From assembly GCF_001668615.1 (NCBI RefSeq), contig NZ_LZMC01000021.1, positions 1 to 64,000 on the forward strand: a stretch of DNA of 64,000 nucleotides. Reading direction: 5' to 3'. How positions within the stretch are numbered: position 1 is the first letter of the stretch; each line of letters opens with the position of its first letter. A model generated the notes under the pieces. The model did not search any database, had not been told where the DNA came from, and was given only the letters and a program-made list of their open reading frames with translations. The stretch comes from Mycobacterium sp. 1274761.0 (GTDB lineage: Bacteria; Actinomycetota; Actinomycetes; Mycobacteriales; Mycobacteriaceae). A program made the position numbers and the translations under genes. This document shows, piece after piece, positions 23,915-36,862 of the stretch.

Positions 23915-24471
23915 TTCACTCGGCCCAGATAACTGCCGTCGCGAGAATCGACCTTGAGCTTGTCGCCCGTGTTGATGAACAGCGGCACCTGAATCTCGGC
24001 GCCGGTCTCGACTGTCGCCGGCTTGGTGCCCGCACTGGACCGGTCGCCTTGCAAACCGGGCTCGGTATGGGTGACCACGAGCTCGATGGTGACCGGCAGC
24101 TCGATGTAGAGCGCCGTGCCGTTGTGGAACGCAACCTGCACGGGCAGGCCCTCGAGCAGGAAGCGCGCGTTGTCTCCGACCAGCGACTCCGGCAGATGGT
24201 GCTGCTCGTAATCCTCGCTGTCCATGAACACGAAGTCCGTGCCGTCCTTGTACAGGTAGGTGGTGTCGCGGCGGTCCACCGTTGCGGTCTCGACCTTGAC
24301 CCCGGCATTGAACGTCTTGTCGACGACCTTGCCGGAGAGCACGTTCTTCAGCTTGGTACGCACGAACGCGGGGCCCTTGCCCGGCTTGACGTGCTGGAAC
24401 TCGACTATGGACCACAGCTGGCCATCAATGTTCAGAACGAGCCCGTTCTTGAAGTCGGCAGTCGATGCCAC
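23911..24471 (-). CDS. efp: Translation elongation factor P
   Basis: 186 aa, standard length. It enters the ribosomal E site to relieve stalling at polyproline runs. The KOW-like N-terminal domain (about residues 1-65) has the tip loop KPGKGPAF, whose lysine is at the position modified in some bacteria; no epmA/epmB-type genes are nearby. Two OB-type domains follow. The start is a GTG at 24471 with GAGGAG about 10 nt upstream, just after a tandem repeat. Confidence 0.98.
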   Translation of the reverse strand: MASTADFKNGLVLNIDGQLWSIVEFQHVKPGKGPAFVRTKLKNVLSGKVVDKTFNAGVKVETATVDRRDTTYLYKDGTDFVFMDSEDYEQHHLPESLVGDNARFLLEGLPVQVAFHNGTALYIELPVTIELVVTHTEPGLQGDRSSAGTKPATVETGAEIQVPLFINTGDKLKVDSRDGSYLGRVN

Positions 24472-24487
24472 GGCGGTATTACTCCTC

Positions 24488-24543
24488 GTCTCTCAATGTC
24501 TCTCAACGTCTCAACGTCTCTCAATGTCTCTCGATGTCTCTCA
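24488..24543 (-). repeat. 10-bp tandem repeat between pepQ and efp
   Basis: On the minus strand the unit GAGAGACATT (with C/T variants) repeats from the pepQ stop to just before the efp ribosome binding site: four copies of 10 bases at 24535-24488, one shortened 8-base copy (24515-24508), and a partial copy that overlaps the pepQ TGA (24543-24536). It fills nearly the whole 69-base gap. The unit is GAGA-rich, so copies could act as weak spacers or ribosome binding sites. It looks like a slippage-prone minisatellite. Confidence 0.85.
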
Positions 24544-25626
24544 GTCGAGAATGGTCAGTTCCTTGGGGAACTGGGTAAGCAATTCGGACGTCGCCTCGCA
24601 CACGACCAAGGTGTCCTCGATGCGGACACCGCCGCGATCGGGCAGATAGACACCGGGCTCCACGGTCACCGCGGAGCCAGCAAGGAGTGTACCGGCGGCT
24701 GAGGCGTTGATTCCCGGCGCTTCGTGGATCTCCAGCCCGACGCCGTGGCCGAGGCCGTGGGTGAAGTTGTCGGCGTAGTCGGCTTCGGCGATCACCCGAC
24801 GGGACGCGGCGTCGACGTCTTTGAGCGCGACGTCGGGTGCGACGGCCTCCCGACCGGCCTGCTGGGCCGCGGCCACCAGTTGATAGAGGTCGAGCTGCCA
24901 TTGCGCAGCAGGCCCCAACACGAACGTGCGCGTCATGTCGGAGTGGTAGCCGCACACCAGCGCGCCGAAGTCGATCTTGACGAAGTCACCCGCGGTGAGC
25001 ACGGCGTCGGTCGGCCGATGGTGCGGGATCGCGGAGTTGGCACCGGTCGCCACGATCGTCTCGAACGACACACCGTCGGCGCCGTGGTCGAGCATCAACG
25101 ATTCCAGCTCGCGGCCGACCGCCTTCTCCGTCCGGCCCGGACGCAGGCCGCCCCGCTCCACCAGGTCGGCCAGCGCAGCGTCGGCCGCTTCGCAGGCCAG
25201 CCGCAGCAGGGCGATTTCACCGGCGTCCTTGACCTCGCGCAGCGACTCGACGATGCCTGCCGCACGCACCAGCTCCGTTTCCGCGGCCTGCTTGGCCAAC
25301 GCGTCGAATCCCTCGACCGTGACGACGTGGCTTTCGAAGCCGAGTCGACGCACGCCGACCTCAGCGGCCCGACCGGCGAGAAACGGCCCGCACGCCCGCT
25401 CGATGACGATTTCGGCGTCGGGGGCCTGCTGAGCAGCCTGGGTGCGGTACCGACCGTCGGTGGCCAGCACCGGGGTGTCGTCTTCGGAGCGAATCAGCAG
25501 GGCCGCGTTGGAGCCGGTGAATCCCGACAGATAACGCACGTTGACCAGGCGCGTTACCAGCAGCGCGTCCAGCCCCTCCGAGGAGAGTCGCTGCCGCAGC
25601 CGATCTCGACGCTGGGATATAGTCAC
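24541..25626 (-). CDS. pepQ: Xaa-Pro dipeptidase/aminopeptidase (M24B)
   Basis: 361 aa. It removes or splits residues before proline using two metal ions. The creatinase-like N-terminal domain (about residues 1-125) is followed by the pita-bread domain with metal ligands in KIDFGALVCGYHSDMTRT (both Asp), HGLGHGVGLEIHEAP (His, Glu) and TVEPGVYLP (Glu). The start is GTG 25626. The neighbour efp acts on polyproline translation, and pepQ-efp-nusB is the normal order after the aro genes in mycobacteria. Confidence 0.95.
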   Translation of the reverse strand: MTISQRRDRLRQRLSSEGLDALLVTRLVNVRYLSGFTGSNAALLIRSEDDTPVLATDGRYRTQAAQQAPDAEIVIERACGPFLAGRAAEVGVRRLGFESHVVTVEGFDALAKQAAETELVRAAGIVESLREVKDAGEIALLRLACEAADAALADLVERGGLRPGRTEKAVGRELESLMLDHGADGVSFETIVATGANSAIPHHRPTDAVLTAGDFVKIDFGALVCGYHSDMTRTFVLGPAAQWQLDLYQLVAAAQQAGREAVAPDVALKDVDAASRRVIAEADYADNFTHGLGHGVGLEIHEAPGINASAAGTLLAGSAVTVEPGVYLPDRGGVRIEDTLVVCEATSELLTQFPKELTILD

Positions 25627-25659
25627 AGGTCTTGACGCTACTCGCTAAGGTGATGCCCC

Positions 25660-26220
25660 ATGAGTAAGTGGTTGCTGCGCGGACTGGTGTTCGCGGCCCT
25701 GATGGTATTCATCCGCCTGGTGCAGGGCGCGGCGATCAACGCGTGGGAAACCAAGGCCGCCTTGATCAGCATCACCCTCGTCGTCATCTACTCCGTCCTC
25801 GTATTCATCTGGGGACTCGCCGACGGCCGCTCCGACGCACGCGCCAATCGCGACCCCGACCGTCGCCAGGACCTGTCGATGACCTGGCTGCTCGCCGGCC
25901 TGTTCGCGGGCATCGTCAGCGGTGCCGTGGCCTGGCTGATCTCGCTGTTCTACAAGAGCCTCTATGTCGGTGGGCTGATCAACGAGCTCACCACCTTCGC
26001 GGCGTTCACCGCGCTGTTGACGTTCGTCTTCGCGATCGCCGGCGTGGCGCTCGGACACTGGCTGGTCGACCGCAAGACGCCGGACGAGCCGCGCAAGCGT
26101 CACGGCGACGCCGCCGACGACGATGAAGAGCGCGCCGACACCGACGTGTTCGCCGCGGTTCGGCACCCGGGTGAGTCGTCCGACGAGGCGCCGACCGAGC
26201 GCCACCCGGAACGGGGCTGA
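25660..26220 (+). CDS. B-4DMT family membrane protein (Rv2536-like)
   Basis: 186 aa with four membrane segments (about residues 5-24, 32-52, 72-95, 105-130) and a charged, Asp/Glu/Arg-rich cytoplasmic tail. Databases place the M. tuberculosis homologue Rv2536 in the four-helix drug/metabolite transporter-like B-4DMT family; transport has not been shown as far as I know. It is divergent from pepQ across 33 bases, and the next membrane gene follows by 25 bases on the same strand. Confidence 0.75.
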   Translation: MSKWLLRGLVFAALMVFIRLVQGAAINAWETKAALISITLVVIYSVLVFIWGLADGRSDARANRDPDRRQDLSMTWLLAGLFAGIVSGAVAWLISLFYKSLYVGGLINELTTFAAFTALLTFVFAIAGVALGHWLVDRKTPDEPRKRHGDAADDDEERADTDVFAAVRHPGESSDEAPTERHPERG

Positions 26221-26245
26221 CCTTCCGTCGCGCCGGCTCACGGCG

Positions 26246-27099
26246 ATGAACCCGGACGCGCTCTGCACGTCCGACAGCTGGAGCCCGTTCACCGCCGCAT
26301 CCGCGTATTCGCAACTCGCCGGTGTTCTCGGCGGATTCCTCATCACCGCAATCGCATTGCTGTTCGACCGCAACGGCCGCGAGGCCGTGCACACCTTGGC
26401 GTTGTTCTCCTCGGCCGTGCTGATCCTGATGCTGAACAGCTTCGTGTTCAGCATGATGACCGGCAATCAGGTGCCCGCCGAAGGAGACCGCAGCGGCATC
26501 TGCGCGATCGCCTGGACCCAGAACGCGCTGTCCATCGGGATGCTGGCGGCGGGCGCGGTGGGGCTGTTCGGCGGTCTGGGGTGGATGCTGTCGACGCACG
26601 CGGTCAACAAGTTGGCCGACCTGGACGCCGACGAGGTGCGGCCGTACAGCTTTCTGTCCAACCTCGGCAGCTGGCTGACGTTCGCGGCGGCGATGGCGGC
26701 GACGCTGATCCTGTCGGAGACGGCGATCGACTACCTGCATTTCATGTTCGGTCGCAGGCCCGATTTCGGCTGGGTTGCACTGATCACCGTCAGCGCAGCG
26801 GTCATGGTCGTCATCGATTTCGCGCTCATCTACCTGCGCACCAGAACATTGCGCCGATCGCTGGCCGACCCCGAACAGCCGACGCTGCTGGCGACGCGTT
26901 CGATCAAGGTGGCGACGGTGGGCATCGTCGCGCTGGCCATCGTTGCGTCGTGGCTGGCGGTGAGCCTCAACCGTTTTCCGAAGTCCTGGCTGACGGCCCC
27001 CAATATCGCGGTGGTCGTGGCCGTGTTGTTTCTCAGCTTTGTGGTGCCGGCGGTGGTATCGATCGCCATCTGCGATTCGGCGGCCAGCACCGAGAAGAG

Positions 27100-27103
<4 letters not shown>
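26246..27103 (+). CDS. Multi-pass membrane protein, unknown family
   Basis: 285 aa from ATG 26246. Seven likely membrane helices are visible (for example [54 protein letters not shown] and the last, [22 protein letters not shown]). I do not recognise a family motif. It sits between the B-4DMT gene and aroQ; its TAG stop shares the CTAG palindrome at 27100-27103 with the stop of convergent aroQ. The start is set by the end of the upstream gene; an upstream frame to 26123 overlaps that gene. Confidence 0.7.
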
Positions 27104-29291
<2,188 letters not shown>

Positions 29292-29292
<1 letters not shown>

Positions 29293-30500
29293 CAGCCCGA
29301 CGCCTGCGCGCGCTGCGCCGGTTCGCGGGCGGTGATGCTCGCGCGGTAGTTATCGATGTTGGCCCGGGTCTCGGCGAGTGAGTCGCCGCCGAATTTCTGC
29401 AGCGCCGCGCGGGCCAGGACGAGTGCCACCATGGTTTCGACGACGACGCCCGCGGCGGGCACCGCGCACACGTCGGAGCGCTGATGGATGGCGACGGCCT
29501 CGTCACCGGTGGCCATGTCGACGGTGGCCAGCGCGCGCGGCACTGTCGAGATCGGCTTCATCGCGGCCCGAACGCGCAGCGGTTGGCCGTTGGTCATGCC
29601 GCCTTCCAGCCCCCCGGCGCGGTTCGTCGACCGCAGCACACCGCCGGGACCGGGGTACATCTCGTCGTGCGCGACGCTGCCGCGGCGGCGGGCGGTTTCG
29701 AAACCGTCACCGATCTCGACGCCTTTGATCGCCTGGATGCCCATGACGGCGCCGGCAAGCTGGCTGTCGAGGCGGTTGTCGCCGCTGGTGAACGACCCGA
29801 GCCCGATCGGCAGGCCGTTGGCGACGACTTCGACGACGCCGCCCAGCGTGTCGCCGTCGGCCTTGGCGGCCTCGATCTCGGCAATCATCCGGGCCTCGGC
29901 GTCGTTGTCGAAGGCGCGCACGGGGCTGGCGTCGATGGCCGCCAGGTCGCAGGCCTGCGGCGGCGGACCGTCGTAGGGCGCCGAGGCGCCGATCGAGATG
30001 ACGTGCGAAAGCACCTCGACGCCGAGCGCCTGCTTGAGAAAGGCGCGCGCGATCGTGCCGGCCGCGACGCGGGCCGCGGTTTCGCGGGCGCTGGCGCGTT
30101 CGAGCACCGGGCGGGCGTCGTCGAACCCGTACTTGAGCATGCCCGCGTAGTCGGCGTGGCCTGGTCGCGGCCGGGTGAGCGGCTCGTTGCGGGCGACGTT
30201 CTCGAGCTCGGCGGGGTCGACGGGATCGGGCGCCATCACCGTTTCCCACTTCGGCCATTCGGTGTTGCCGATCTCGATGGCGACCGGGCCGCCCAGCGTG
30301 ACGCCGTGGCGGACACCGGCGAGCATGGTGACCTGGTCCTGCTCGAATTTCATCCGGGCGCCGCGGCCATAGCCCAGCCTGCGGCGGGCCAGCTGGCCTG
30401 CGATGTCGTCCGACGTAACCTGGACGCCGGCGACCATGCCCTCGACCACGGCCACCAACGCGCGGCCGTGTGATTCACCAGCTGTGGTCCATCGCAACAC
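29292..30500 (-). CDS. aroC: Chorismate synthase
   Basis: 402 aa from GTG 30500. It makes chorismate from EPSP and needs reduced FMN. The signatures are [14 protein letters not shown] near the N-terminus, [28 protein letters not shown], and [11 protein letters not shown]. An ATG three codons upstream (30509) is possible, but GGGAAG then has no spacing, and the M. tuberculosis protein (called AroF there) starts at the equivalent of the GTG. A strong inverted repeat lies between the preceding prepilin peptidase gene and this start. Confidence 0.97.
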
Positions 30501-30554
30501 GCGTCCCATCTTCCCACGCGCACTCTGCCTGCGGAAATCCGCGCGCGGGGCCGT

Positions 30555-30605
30555 CATTTGTGAGTCTGACGACGGAAAAACGCGAGAATCGTCGTCAGAT
30601 TCACA
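30555..30605. terminator. 17-bp-arm inverted repeat upstream of aroC
   Basis: TTTGTGAGTCTGACGAC (30555-30571) is matched by GTCGTCAGATTCACAAA (30589-30605) with one mismatch, and one or two further pairs inside, leaving a loop of about 13-15 bases. It lies in the 122-base gap after the prepilin peptidase stop and before aroC. A transcript would form a long hairpin, so it may terminate the alaS-to-aroE transcript; it could instead be an operator for aroC. There is no T-tract. Confidence 0.6.
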
Positions 30606-30622
30606 AACGAGGGGTGCAACGC

Positions 30623-31054
30623 CTAGACAACGACGAGCGTCAGCGCGGCCAGCGTCGCGACACACATCGACGGGCCGTGCGGTACAGCGCGTTCGGCCCG
30701 GCGCACCAGCGCGACGCAGGCCACGCCAGCGGTCAGCAGCGGCGCGGTCACCGCTGCCAGCAGCCAGACGTCGTACCCGAATGCACCCGCCAGTCCCCCG
30801 ACGCCCGCGGCGAGCTTCACATCGCCGGCACCCATCGCCGACGGCGCGAGCAGGTGCACGACGAGGTAGAGACCCGCCAGAGCAACCGCACCCGCCAGTG
30901 CAGGCACGCCGCGGCCCGCCGCCGCGGCGACCGCAAGGACCACCACACCGCCCGGCACCGTCAACCAGTTGGGCAGCCGCCGTTGGCGAAGGTCATAGAC
31001 GCTCAACGCCGCAAGCCACGCCAACACACCGAACCCGGCAAGCGCCGCCCCCAT
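30623..31054 (-). CDS. A24-family prepilin peptidase, short membrane form
   Basis: 143 aa, mostly hydrophobic. The two catalytic aspartate motifs are present: Asp in [13 protein letters not shown] (about residues 20-32) and GAGDVK (about 75-80). It lacks the N-terminal cytoplasmic methyltransferase domain of PilD, as do TadV/FlaK-type and other actinobacterial forms. It would cleave leader peptides of type IV pilin-like proteins, although no pilin or tad genes are in the window. It starts 9 nt after the aroE stop; the M. tuberculosis counterpart is Rv2551c. Confidence 0.87.
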   Translation of the reverse strand: MGAALAGFGVLAWLAALSVYDLRQRRLPNWLTVPGGVVVLAVAAAAGRGVPALAGAVALAGLYLVVHLLAPSAMGAGDVKLAAGVGGLAGAFGYDVWLLAAVTAPLLTAGVACVALVRRAERAVPHGPSMCVATLAALTLVVV

Positions 31055-31063
31055 GTAGTGAGG

Positions 31064-31882
31064 CTAAACGCCGCGAAGTGCTTCTCGCATCGCCTCTTTC
31101 GGCGCAGGCAGACCCGTGAACTGCTCGACCTGGGCATACGCCTGATTCAGCAGCATCTCCAGCCCGCTGATGACTCGTCCGCCCGCTGCCTCCACCGCGG
31201 CGGCCAGCGGCGTGGGCCACGGGTCATAGATCGCATCCAGCAAGACGGGGATCCCCGACAGGGCGCGCGCATAACGGGAAGCGGCATCCGCCGGAATCGT
31301 GTTCACCACCACCGACACATCGCTGATGGCAGCAGCCACGTCGGCTCCTTCGAGGTCGAGCCATTCGGCCTCAGCACCCACGCGGACGGCCAGATCCACC
31401 ACGGGCGCGGCCTTCTCGCGGTTGCGCGCGGCCACGGTGATCCGCTGGACGCCCAGCTCGGCCAGCCCGACGATCACCGCCGGCGCAGTCCCGCCCGAAC
31501 CCACCACCAGGGCGTGACCGGACACCTCACCAACAGCGCCGATCACCCCGTCCACGTCGGTGTTGTCAGCCCGCCAGCCCGCCGCTGTGTGCACCAAGGT
31601 GTTCGCCGCGCCGACCAACTCCGCACGCGCAGAGCGCTCGCCCGCGAAGCGCAACGCCGCGAACTTGCCTGGCATCGTCACCGACAGACCGACCCACTCG
31701 GGGCCGAACCCGTCGACGACGGCCGGTAACTCATCTGCTGTGCACTCAATGCGGTCATAGGTCCAGTCATGAAGACCCAGGGCGCGGTAGGCCGCCAGAT
31801 GCAATTGCGGTGAGCGCGAATGAGCGATGGGTGAACCCAGCACCGCAGCCTTGCGTACGCTACCGCGCGCTGTCGAGGACAC
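31064..31882 (-). CDS. aroE: Shikimate dehydrogenase
   Basis: 272 aa. It reduces 3-dehydroshikimate to shikimate with NADPH. The substrate motif is LGSPIAHSRSPQLHLAAY and NTDVDG, and the NADP-binding stretch is GSGGTAPAVIVGL. The GTG start at 31882 gives an N-terminus slightly longer than that of M. tuberculosis and overlaps mltG by 23 nt. An unusual feature is the position of aroE away from aroC-aroK-aroB-aroQ, separated by one unrelated gene and a hairpin. Confidence 0.96.
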   Translation of the reverse strand: MSSTARGSVRKAAVLGSPIAHSRSPQLHLAAYRALGLHDWTYDRIECTADELPAVVDGFGPEWVGLSVTMPGKFAALRFAGERSARAELVGAANTLVHTAAGWRADNTDVDGVIGAVGEVSGHALVVGSGGTAPAVIVGLAELGVQRITVAARNREKAAPVVDLAVRVGAEAEWLDLEGADVAAAISDVSVVVNTIPADAASRYARALSGIPVLLDAIYDPWPTPLAAAVEAAGGRVISGLEMLLNQAYAQVEQFTGLPAPKEAMREALRGV

Positions 31883-33110
31883 CGTTGCGCTTCGCGAGCT
31901 CGATGTTCGCCAGGTGCTGCGGGTAGTCGCGGGTGAACAATGTCGTGCCCTGCAGGTCGACCGTCACGAAGTACAGCCAATCCCCGTTCGCGGGACGCTC
32001 GGCGGCGGTCAGCGCCTCGGTCCCCGGCGAACAGATCGGAGTGGCCGGAAGCCCTTCGCGCACATAGGTATTCCACGGAGTGGTCTTCGCGCGATCGGCA
32101 TCGGTGGTCGCCACCTCCTGCCGGTCCAGCGAGTAGTTCACCGTCGAGTCGAACTCAAGCCTGCGGTGATCCGGCACGACCAGGCGGTTGTAGATGACGC
32201 GGGCGACCTTGTCGAAGTCCTGCGGCTTTGATTCCCGCTGCACCAGCGAAGCCACCGTCAGGATCTGATACGGCGACATGTTCAACGACTTGGCGGTGTC
32301 CAGAAGACCGCTCTGCGTGTACTGGATGGCGCTGGCGTTGATGAGCGTGGACAGAATGTCGATGGCCGAGGCGGACGGGTCCACATCCCATGACCCGGGC
32401 GCGATCAGGCCCTCGAGCCTGCGGTGATCGTCGCCCATCGCTTGCACGGGCTGAGTGGCCCATTCGGGCACTGACAGCGCGGCCAGCGGCGCCGAGCCGG
32501 CCGCTTCGCGAAGAAGGTCGGCCGACATGCAGCGACGATCGCCGTCGAGGTCTACACACGTCGCGTTCGATATCAGGCTGAAGATGCCCTCGGTGACATT
32601 GTTGGTCTTGACGTCGCGGATGTCGTCGAGCTGGCGGCCCTCGGGGATGACGAGCTTGCCCACCCGGTTGTGTGCATCGGTAAGCCGCGCAACGGCATCC
32701 GCGGCGGGTATCTCGGTGCGCATCCTGTAGAAGCCCGGCTGGATGGACTGGATCCCCGAGTCGCCCTCCGCCGCGTTGATGAACGCCCGCGACGTCGCGA
32801 CCACGTGGTGTTCTTCGAGTGTCTGGCCGATGGCCGTCGTCGAATCGCCGTCATGGATCTGAATGACGATGTCCGCCTTGCCATCCCCCGAATAGTCGCC
32901 GCCGCCGTTGAACACGCTGTGCCACATCCGCGAGCCCAGAAACACCGCGGCGATGACCACCATGATGAACGCGCTCAGCGTGACACCGCGCACCAGGCGG
33001 CGCCTGCGGCGGCGACGCGACTCGCGGATGCGCGCCGCACGGCTCATGCGATGTCGTGGCGGACCCACCGCAACCGGCTGTTGCCGTTCCCGCTCCCAGC
33101 CGTCAGGCAT
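31860..33110 (-). CDS. mltG: Endolytic murein transglycosylase MltG (YceG)
   Basis: 416 aa from ATG 33110, matching Rv2553c in length. A short Arg-rich cytoplasmic part ([14 protein letters not shown]) precedes one membrane helix (about residues 50-72); the rest is extracytoplasmic. The YceG domain has the catalytic Glu in ASLVQRESK and the conserved VIYNRL following it. It cuts nascent glycan strands and sets their length. The start lies inside the last codons of ruvX (8-nt overlap); an ATG at 33122 is an alternative. Confidence 0.94.
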   Translation of the reverse strand: MPDGWERERQQPVAVGPPRHRMSRAARIRESRRRRRRRLVRGVTLSAFIMVVIAAVFLGSRMWHSVFNGGGDYSGDGKADIVIQIHDGDSTTAIGQTLEEHHVVATSRAFINAAEGDSGIQSIQPGFYRMRTEIPAADAVARLTDAHNRVGKLVIPEGRQLDDIRDVKTNNVTEGIFSLISNATCVDLDGDRRCMSADLLREAAGSAPLAALSVPEWATQPVQAMGDDHRRLEGLIAPGSWDVDPSASAIDILSTLINASAIQYTQSGLLDTAKSLNMSPYQILTVASLVQRESKPQDFDKVARVIYNRLVVPDHRRLEFDSTVNYSLDRQEVATTDADRAKTTPWNTYVREGLPATPICSPGTEALTAAERPANGDWLYFVTVDLQGTTLFTRDYPQHLANIELAKRNGVLDSAR

Positions 33111-33600
33111 TGCCGACCTCATTGAGCGTCGCCCGCCGCTGGTCCAGCCAGCTCTGCAGTATCCCGACCGCGGCGGCCTGGTCGATCATCGCCTTCTGAC
33201 CCCGTGCCCGCACGCCGGCTTCCCGCAGGGAGCGTTGAGCGGTGACGGTCGTTAGCCGTTCATCGGCCAGCCGCACCGGTATCGGAGCGATGCGGCGCGA
33301 CAGCTCCTGGGCCACCGCGATGGCATCCTGCGCGGACGGCCCGGTGCGGTCTGCGAGCGTGCGCGGCAGCCCGACCACCACCTCCACGGCATCCAATTCG
33401 GTGACGAGCTGAGTCAGCCGTCGCATATGGCGGTCCGTTCTGTCACGGCGGACGGTCTCTACCGGCGTGGCGAGAATGCAGTCCGGGTCGCTCGACGCGA
33501 CGCCGATCCGAACACTTCCCACGTCGATCCCCAACCGGCGGCCCCGCCCGGGATCGTCGCCCCCTGGCCGATCCGGCAGACGATGTTCTGGTGTCGGCAC
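33103..33600 (-). CDS. ruvX: Holliday junction resolvase-like RuvX (YqgF)
   Basis: 165 aa with a GTG start. The RNase H-like fold begins [16 protein letters not shown] (catalytic Asp at about residue 25), with the second acidic site in VVVGLPRTL and the C-terminal [11 protein letters not shown]. The family acts in pre-16S rRNA 5'-end processing in E. coli and has been called a putative resolvase. It begins 4 nt after the alaS stop and overlaps mltG. Confidence 0.94.
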   Translation of the reverse strand: MPTPEHRLPDRPGGDDPGRGRRLGIDVGSVRIGVASSDPDCILATPVETVRRDRTDRHMRRLTQLVTELDAVEVVVGLPRTLADRTGPSAQDAIAVAQELSRRIAPIPVRLADERLTTVTAQRSLREAGVRARGQKAMIDQAAAVGILQSWLDQRRATLNEVGNA

Positions 33601-33604
33601 GTGG

Positions 33605-36295
33605 CTAGCTCCGGCCTATCTCCGCACGTAGGGCTGCCAGCGCGGCGTCGATGCGCGCCGCGCCCTTACCGGAGCCCTGCGCCATGTCCGGCTTGCCGCC
33701 CCCGCGGCCGTTCACCGGTGACGCCAACTCCTTGATCAACTCGTTGGCCTTCAGACCGAGATCCTGCGCGGCCGGGTTGACGGCGACCACGAACGGCACG
33801 GCGTCGTCGTCGCCTTCGGCAATGAGTGCGATCACGGCCGGATCCGAACCGATCTTGCCGCGGATGTCGCCGACGAGGCTGCGCAGGTCGGCGGCCGACG
33901 TCCCCCCAGCCATCCGCTGCGCCACGACACGGACCTTACCGATCTGTTCGGCGCCTGCCGCGGCATTTGCTGCGGCCGCGCGCGCGTTGGCCAGCCGCAT
34001 CTTGTCGAGTTCCTTCTCGGCGGTCTTCAACCGGTCCACCAGCTGCGCCACCCGCGCGGGCACCTCTTCCGAGGGCACCTTCAGCGACGACGCCAGGCCG
34101 GCCATCAGCGCACGTTCCTTGGCCAGGTGGCGGAAAGAGTCGAGGCCGACGTAGGCCTCCACGCGCCGCACCCCGGAGCCGACGGAGGATTCGCCGAGGA
34201 TGGTGACGGGCCCGATCTGGGCGGAGCTGCGCACGTGCGTGCCGCCGCACAACTCTAGCGAGAACGGTCCGCCGATTTCGACGACGCGCACCTGCTCGGG
34301 ATAGGCCTCGCCGAACAGCGCCATCGCCCCCATCGCCTTGGCCTTTTCCAGTTCAGTGGTGAAGCTGTGCACCTCGTAGTCGGCCTCGACGGCCTCGTTG
34401 GTGACCTCTTCGATCTGGCTGCGCTGGTCCTCAGACAACGCGCCCTGCCAGTTGAAGTCGAACCTCAGATAACCGGGACGGTTCAATGAACCGGCCTGAA
34501 CAGCGTTGGGGCCCAGCACCTGCCGCAACGCGGCATGGACCATGTGGGTTCCGGAGTGGCCCTGCGTGGCGCCGTGGCGCCACCGCGGATCCACCGCCGC
34601 GACGACGGTGTCACCTTCGACGAATTCACCCGATTCGACGTTGATGCGGTGCGCCCAAAGGGTTTTCGCGATCTTCTGCACGTCGGTGACGGCGGCCCGT
34701 GACGTGCCAGAGGTGCCGGTGCCTTGGACGGTGCCTTCATCGGCGATCTGTCCGCCGGACTCGGCGTAGAACGGCGTGCGATCGAGGATCAGTTCGACGC
34801 GCTCAGCCTGCTGGCCGTCGTGCGTGACCACCGGCACCCGTTTGCCGTCGACGAAGATGCCGAGAATCCTTGCTTCGGAAGATAATTCGTCGAAGCCGGT
34901 GAACTCGGTGGGACCCGCGTCGACCAGCTCGCGGTAGGCCGACAGATCGGTGTGCGCCTGCTTGCGGGCGGCGGCGTCGGCCTTGGCGCGCTGCCGTTGC
35001 TCGGCCATCAGGCCGCGGAAGCCCTCCTCGTCGACGCTCAGGCCGGCCTCGGCGGCCATCTCGAGGGTGAGCTCGAGCGGGAAGCCGTAGGTGTCGTGCA
35101 ACGTGAAGGCGTCCGATCCGGACAACACGGTGGACCCTGACTGCTTGGTCGCGCGGGCGGCGTCGTCGAACAGCCGCGAACCCGATGCGAGCGTGCGGTT
35201 GAAGGCGGTTTCCTCGGCCACCGCGATGCGCTGGATCCGGTCGAAGTCGGTGACCAACTCCGGATAGGACGGGCCCATCGCGACGCGCACCGTGGCCATG
35301 ATGTCGCCGACGATCGGCTGGGTGATGCCCAGCAGCTTCGCCGACCTGATCATTCGGCGCAGCAGACGGCGCAGCACGTAGCCCCGGCCGTCGTTGCCGG
35401 GGCTCACCCCGTCGGCGATGATGATCGCCGCGGTGCGGCTGTGGTCGGCGATGATCCGGTAGCGGACGTCGTCGTGGTGGTCGCCCTGGCCGTAGCCGCG
35501 CGGCGCCAGGCCGGCGACCAGATCGATGACCGGGCGCAGCAGATCCGTCTCGTAGACGTTGTCGACACCCTGCAGCAGACAGGCAACGCGTTCGATGCCC
35601 ATGCCGGTGTCGATGTTCTTGCGCGGCAACGGCCCGAGGATCTCGAAGTTCTCCTTCGAGGTGCCTTCACCGCGCTCGTTCTGCATGAACACCAGGTTCC
35701 AGATCTCGATGTAGCGGTCCTCGTTGGCCACCGGGCCACCCTCGACGCCGTAGTGGGGACCGCGGTCGTAGTAGATCTCCGACGACGGGCCGCACGGCCC
35801 GGGTATACCCATCGACCAGTAGTTGTCGGCCATGCCGCGGCGCTGGATCCGCTCGGCGGGCAGGCCGGCGACTTCCTGCCACAGTTGGGCGGCCTCGTCA
35901 TCGTCGAGATACACCGTCGCCCAGAGCCTTTCGGGATCAAGGCCGTAGCCACCCTGATCGACGGGTTTGGTCAGCAGCGTCCAGGCCAGTTCGATGGCGC
36001 CCTTTTTGAAGTAGTCGCCGAACGAGAAGTTCCCCGCCATCTGGAAGAACGTGTTGTGCCGCGTCGTGATGCCGACCTCGTCGATATCGGGTGTGCGGAT
36101 GCACTTCTGGATCGAGGTGGCACGGTCCCACGGCGGGGTGCGCTGGCCGAGGAAGTACGGCACGAACTGCACCATGCCCGCGTTGACGAACAGCAGATTG
36201 GGATCATCGAGGATCACCGACGCGCTGGGCACCTCGGCGTGGCCCGCCGTCACGAAGTGATCAAGGAATCGCTTCCTGATCTCGTGTGTCTGCAC
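33605..36295 (-). CDS. alaS: Alanyl-tRNA synthetase
   Basis: 896 aa. It has the class II catalytic core (about residues 1-260, RKRFLDHF start), a tRNA recognition part, the editing domain with zinc motif HSGTHMVH (about 575-582) and CGGTH (about 675-679), and the C-terminal C-Ala domain with a glycine-rich [14 protein letters not shown] segment. All metal-binding residues for editing of Ser-tRNA(Ala) are present. It heads the alaS-ruvX-mltG-aroE transcript. On the minus strand a TACTGT (36377-36372) about 77 nt upstream is a possible -10. No T-box was seen. Confidence 0.98.
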   Translation of the reverse strand: MQTHEIRKRFLDHFVTAGHAEVPSASVILDDPNLLFVNAGMVQFVPYFLGQRTPPWDRATSIQKCIRTPDIDEVGITTRHNTFFQMAGNFSFGDYFKKGAIELAWTLLTKPVDQGGYGLDPERLWATVYLDDDEAAQLWQEVAGLPAERIQRRGMADNYWSMGIPGPCGPSSEIYYDRGPHYGVEGGPVANEDRYIEIWNLVFMQNERGEGTSKENFEILGPLPRKNIDTGMGIERVACLLQGVDNVYETDLLRPVIDLVAGLAPRGYGQGDHHDDVRYRIIADHSRTAAIIIADGVSPGNDGRGYVLRRLLRRMIRSAKLLGITQPIVGDIMATVRVAMGPSYPELVTDFDRIQRIAVAEETAFNRTLASGSRLFDDAARATKQSGSTVLSGSDAFTLHDTYGFPLELTLEMAAEAGLSVDEEGFRGLMAEQRQRAKADAAARKQAHTDLSAYRELVDAGPTEFTGFDELSSEARILGIFVDGKRVPVVTHDGQQAERVELILDRTPFYAESGGQIADEGTVQGTGTSGTSRAAVTDVQKIAKTLWAHRINVESGEFVEGDTVVAAVDPRWRHGATQGHSGTHMVHAALRQVLGPNAVQAGSLNRPGYLRFDFNWQGALSEDQRSQIEEVTNEAVEADYEVHSFTTELEKAKAMGAMALFGEAYPEQVRVVEIGGPFSLELCGGTHVRSSAQIGPVTILGESSVGSGVRRVEAYVGLDSFRHLAKERALMAGLASSLKVPSEEVPARVAQLVDRLKTAEKELDKMRLANARAAAANAAAGAEQIGKVRVVAQRMAGGTSAADLRSLVGDIRGKIGSDPAVIALIAEGDDDAVPFVVAVNPAAQDLGLKANELIKELASPVNGRGGGKPDMAQGSGKGAARIDAALAALRAEIGRS

Positions 36296-36401
36296 TTCCC
36301 GATGTCCTCTGACTTCCGTGCTGCATTTCGCCGTGGATTTCGTCGTGACCCATGATCAAACCGACCGCACTACAGTACCGATCACTTTTGTCGCGCCGTC
36401 A

Positions 36402-36803
36402 TCAGCCGTTTATGAAGCTCAACCGCACGGATCGGCGCGGGTTATCCCTGTTGAGGTCAACGAGTACGACACTCTGCCAAGTTCCCAACAGCGGTTCGCC
36501 GTCCTGCACCGGCAAAGTGACTGAGGGCGCGACCAGCGCGGGCAGCACATGGTCGGCGCCGTGCCCAGGCGAGCCGTGGGCGTGTCGGTACCGGTCGTCG
36601 CGGGGCAGCAGATTTTCCAGCGTGTCGACGAGGTCGTCGTCGGATCCTGCGCCGGTTTCGATGACCGCGACGCCCGCGGTGGCGTGCGGCACGAATACGT
36701 TGCACAGGCCATCGCCGTGGTCAGCGCAGAATTTTCGCACGTCGTCGGTGAGATCAACGATCCGTCGCCGCGAAGAATCGATCTCGAGCACGTCGGAATC
36801 CAT
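36402..36803 (-). CDS. YjbQ/UPF0047 family protein (Rv2556c-like)
   Basis: 133 aa. The family signature includes [12 protein letters not shown] and the histidine-rich [14 protein letters not shown], with [14 protein letters not shown] near the end. Homologues show weak thiamine phosphate synthase activity in vitro; the physiological role is unsettled. It lies downstream of alaS's start on the same strand, separated by 106 bases, and is divergent from the ABM-domain gene. A 391-codon plus-strand frame covering it is a shadow. Confidence 0.9.
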   Translation of the reverse strand: MDSDVLEIDSSRRRIVDLTDDVRKFCADHGDGLCNVFVPHATAGVAVIETGAGSDDDLVDTLENLLPRDDRYRHAHGSPGHGADHVLPALVAPSVTLPVQDGEPLLGTWQSVVLVDLNRDNPRRSVRLSFING

Positions 36804-36862
36804 AACCCAATCCTACGGACGCTTGAAGCCCGTGCCCGGCCGGAGGAAGCTGATCGGTGGTG

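Noticed and set aside
24488..24543. CRISPR-like repeat array
   Set aside because: The units are only 10 bases with no spacers and no cas genes nearby; it is a simple tandem repeat.
36296..36401. T-box or other RNA switch before alaS
   Set aside because: No T-box sequence or specifier hairpin is visible; only a weak promoter-like TACTGT was found.
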